Of a DNA stretch of 8,642 nucleotides, positions 7,179-8,642 are shown in pieces. The DNA lies in NCBI GenBank assembly GCA_022706175.1, contig JAKJDB010000083.1, positions 1 to 8,642 of the forward strand, written 5' to 3'. The translations under genes were made by a program, and so were the position numbers. The notes under the pieces were generated by a model. The model ran no database searches. It was not told where the DNA came from and saw only the letters and a program-made list of their open reading frames with translations. Position 1 is the first letter of the stretch, and each line of letters starts with the position of its first letter. This DNA comes from Candidatus Zhuqueibacterota bacterium. Its GTDB lineage: Bacteria > KSB1 > UBA2214.

Positions 7179-7204
7179 GATCCTCCAAGCGATATGGGAC
7201 GGGC

Positions 7205-7210
7205 AGGAGA
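7205..7210 (+). promoter_or_regulatory. Candidate ribosome binding site of the MinD-like gene
   Basis: AGGAGA lies 13 bases before the ATG at 7224, which is longer than ideal. It lies downstream of the alternative ATG at 7194, which has no such site. This and the predicted start of transcription near 7190 favour 7224. Confidence 0.45.
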
Positions 7211-7223
7211 TACGGGTCGATCT

Positions 7224-8135
7224 ATGCATGGGAAGCGTGACAACCTTCGCACAACATTCTGGGCTATTGCTTCCAGTAACTCGAGAGATCTGTTATCCAC
7301 CTTCCCTGCGGCCCTGGCTGGCTATCTGCTTTGTCAAGGGCAAGGCGTCTCGTGGCTCAGGCCTGATTTTTTCGACCTGTTGCATCAGCCTGCCAAGGGA
7401 CCCTTGCGCAAGCCGGATAGCAGTAAAATAGCGCGGTTATTCATCCACGCACCAATGCTAAGCCGTTCGGCCATCGCTCAGGCAGCAGAGCTTTTGATTG
7501 GACGAACGAAGGCTGACGCCAGAGCAGAGAAACTGTTTATTCTGGATCTGTCGACAAGCCTGTCCCAGGCAGCCTTGGATCTGTTTCTCGCTGCCGACAA
7601 GCGGTTATATCTCGTTGAGCTCGATCAGAGTTCTTGTCAGCATGCGCAGCGTTTTTTTGACAACCTCGTGCAGCGCCTGGTGGAGCGAGGCTTCACCCAA
7701 GGCCGCGTACAGACTGCAAAGCCGGCCGACGACAGGCCCGTTGGTGATCCTGGGAGCGGATCATTTCAAAAGACCGGGCAACAAAGCCGGCCGTTGCACA
7801 TCGAAATGCTTGGACTGTTCAAAACCGGTCAAGCCATCGACGCGAAGGATTTTGCCATCTGGTATAAAAAACTGCAGACCAGCTTGCCTGGACTTGATCT
7901 CTTAGGCATTCAGGAGGCAGATGAAGACTTTGCCGCATGGTTCAGCGTTCTTGAACGTTTTTATAATCAGATGGATCCGCAGGATGGGCCGCGCTTGATT
8001 GCCCATATTGGCAAACAGCTGGCAACAACTGAGGAAATTGTTGGCAGGGAGAATAGCGCAGCAGCGGTCCATAATGATTCGTTTCCCTATCAGCTGATAC
8101 ACCGAAAGCTGGTATTAGACCTGGAATCCGATTAA
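7224..8135 (+). CDS. MinD/FlhG-like protein with degenerate P-loop
   Basis: A 303-residue protein; an in-frame ATG at 7194 would add ten residues but would lie only about four bases from the predicted transcript start. The first 140 residues align by eye with the MinD/FlhG/Mrp ATPases. IASSNSRDLLSTFPAALAGYL fits over the family's SGKGGVGKST block without gaps, but only S17, S25 and T26 survive: both Lys and all Gly are gone (N19, L24). The second Asp motif reads WLRPDF with Arg46 in place of the first Asp. Walker B is kept (LFILD108LSTSLSQAALDLFLAAD), with the family's following strand and helix. The C-terminal 160 residues are not recognised. ATP hydrolysis is unlikely. By analogy with TadZ/CpaE-like and other atypical ParA proteins it could act as a positioning or partner protein, but nothing in the window proves this. 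It is probably controlled by the sigma54-type promoter. Confidence 0.75.
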   Translation: MHGKRDNLRTTFWAIASSNSRDLLSTFPAALAGYLLCQGQGVSWLRPDFFDLLHQPAKGPLRKPDSSKIARLFIHAPMLSRSAIAQAAELLIGRTKADARAEKLFILDLSTSLSQAALDLFLAADKRLYLVELDQSSCQHAQRFFDNLVQRLVERGFTQGRVQTAKPADDRPVGDPGSGSFQKTGQQSRPLHIEMLGLFKTGQAIDAKDFAIWYKKLQTSLPGLDLLGIQEADEDFAAWFSVLERFYNQMDPQDGPRLIAHIGKQLATTEEIVGRENSAAAVHNDSFPYQLIHRKLVLDLESD

Positions 8136-8210
8136 AGGTACGTCATCGTCGGCAGCACAAGAACGGAAGCCGGTGATCATTACATAATCTTTTGTCACAC
8201 ATCCGACACA

Positions 8211-8318
8211 GGTCGCGTTCATGGGCCTTTGCATTAACGGGCAAAGCTCCCATTGCTCAGCACCATTTGAAAAATCGTGTGACTTTTTCAAATTTGAAGC
8301 AAAGGCCCATGCGTGACC
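8211..8318. repeat. Nested inverted-repeat element with alternative pairings
   Basis: The outer arms are CATGGGCCTTTGC (8220-8232) and its exact complement GCAAAGGCCCATG (8299-8311). They extend outward imperfectly to GGTC at 8211-8214 and GACC at 8315-8318. A third near-copy, GCAAAGCTCCCAT (8241-8253), can pair with the left arm across an 8-base loop. An inner hairpin pairs ATTTGAAAAA (8265-8274) with TTTTTCAAAT (8284-8293) across nine bases. The left arm can use only one partner at a time, so as RNA the element would have two exclusive folds. No target-site duplication is visible, and it does not look like a standard terminator on either strand. Possible readings are a structured RNA, an attenuator-like switch or a small repeat element. 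Confidence 0.55.
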
Positions 8319-8325
8319 ACCTGAT

Positions 8326-8466
8326 TTAAAAGGGACGGTAGATCGTTTTCGCAACCACACTGGTACTGCTACCTTTGGGCAGCATAGTCAGGCAACAGTG
8401 ATACCCGCATCTTTGCAGCAACTGTGAACAGGCATCGTGCAAAGCATCCACCGTGAAATTGCTCAT
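8326..8466 (-). CDS. Small Cys-rich ORF, 46 residues, unknown
   Basis: The frame runs from ATG at 8466 to TAA at 8326 and gives a 46-residue peptide with Cys at 13, 20, 24 and 25 (MSNFTVDALHDACSQLL, then QRCGYHCCLTMLPKG). AGGGAG at 8470-8475 is a Shine-Dalgarno-like run three bases before the ATG, closer than ideal. The N-terminal half could be an amphipathic helix. I do not recognise a family. It ends just before the inverted-repeat element, which would lie in its 3' region. It may be a real small gene, or chance in a stretch with no other gene. Confidence 0.25.
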   Translation of the reverse strand: MSNFTVDALHDACSQLLQRCGYHCCLTMLPKGSSTSVVAKTIYRPF

Positions 8467-8542
8467 TGACTCCCTATCGTCCCTTTTTTTATCCCAGCAC
8501 TTGCCTTACCCTCACCCCTGTTTTCTGCGTTTGCTCAAGAAT

Positions 8543-8585
8543 AATCAATTTTTTACTTGACTATTTGTTCAATTTCCTTTATTTT
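8543..8585 (+). promoter_or_regulatory. Candidate promoter with IHF-like site at right edge
   Basis: TTGACT (8557-8562) and TATTTT (8580-8585) are separated by 17 bases, a fair sigma70-type promoter pointing right. Just upstream, AATCAATTTTTTA (8543-8555) fits WATCAANNNNTTR, though it is mostly T-tract. Transcription would start near 8592, in front of the possible gene start at 8627/8630. Confidence 0.45.
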
Positions 8586-8626
8586 CTATATAAATACTAC
8601 CTTAAATTCCTACAAATCTATCAGGA

Positions 8627-8642
8627 ATGATGGACGGACTGA
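8627..8642 (+). CDS. Possible start of a gene running out of the window
   Basis: Two in-frame ATG codons (8627 and 8630) begin an open frame, M-M-D-G-L, that continues past the right edge. AGGA at 8623-8626 is close to both (directly adjacent and three bases away), so the ribosome binding site is poor. The support is the promoter upstream. Only five codons are visible, so no product can be named. Confidence 0.25.

Noticed and set aside
7051..7431. A 126-codon plus-strand frame starting inside palindrome B
   Set aside because: It covers the AT-rich regulatory region and the sigma54-type promoter, overlaps the MinD-like gene in another frame, and its translation has no recognisable pattern.
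8314..8316. TGA as selenocysteine, since the frame stays open to a second TGA
   Set aside because: The continuation shows no redox motif and the nearby hairpins do not look like a selenocysteine insertion element.
8211..8318. Integron attC site or insertion sequence ends
   Set aside because: No core RYYYAAC/GTTRRRY sites, no transposase and no flanking duplication were seen.
8115..8360. An 81-codon minus-strand frame with several Cys
   Set aside because: It overlaps the end of the MinD-like gene and crosses the whole inverted repeat, has no clear ribosome site, and overlaps the 46-codon ORF. It is kept only as the antisense reading of the repeat.

Overview
The window looks like a chromosomal fragment from a free-living, saccharolytic, probably Gram-negative bacterium of moderate GC. 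The signs are a lipoprotein glycosidase, sigma70-type promoters, and a sigma54 enhancer-binding protein with a sigma54-type promoter downstream of it. No gene fixes the lineage. The mix of GH106-like proteins, an REC-PAS-kinase hybrid and NtrC-type control would fit an uncultured FCB-type or deltaproteobacterial-type lineage, but that is only a guess.

Left third (1-3812), carbohydrate use. The 3' end of a large GH106/GH2-like glycosidase runs in from the left edge. Its frame is open to base 1, so the Met at 67 is not the true start. It abuts a six-hairpin glycosidase that carries a lipoprotein signal. Convergent to these, on the minus strand, are fucU (L-fucose mutarotase) and a beta-phosphoglucomutase-like HAD phosphatase, expressed from a near-consensus promoter at 3855-3883. 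Together they suggest breakdown of a deoxysugar-containing glycan followed by intracellular sugar handling.

Middle (3932-6943), signalling. A second sigma70-type promoter, back to back with the fucU promoter, drives a hybrid histidine kinase (REC-PAS-HisKA-HATPase). After 59 bases comes an NtrC-family response regulator (REC-AAA+-Fis), presumably its partner.

Right third (6944-8642), the least ordinary part. An AT-rich 250-base intergenic region carries two perfect palindromes built from the same half-site (TACGAC/GTCGTA), a perfect match to the IHF consensus, and a GG-N10-GC sigma54-type promoter. This is the layout of an enhancer-dependent promoter, next to the regulator that could serve it. 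The promoter points at a ~303-residue protein that aligns with the MinD/FlhG/Mrp ATPase fold but has lost the P-loop residues, so it looks like a pseudo-ATPase. Beyond it, about 500 bases without a large gene hold a nested inverted-repeat element with mutually exclusive pairings, a 46-codon Cys-rich minus-strand ORF, and a rightward promoter at the edge with a possible gene start at 8627/8630.

The best candidate for something undescribed is the unit of kinase, sigma54 activator, palindromes, sigma54-type promoter and degenerate MinD-like protein. The function of its output is unknown from this window.
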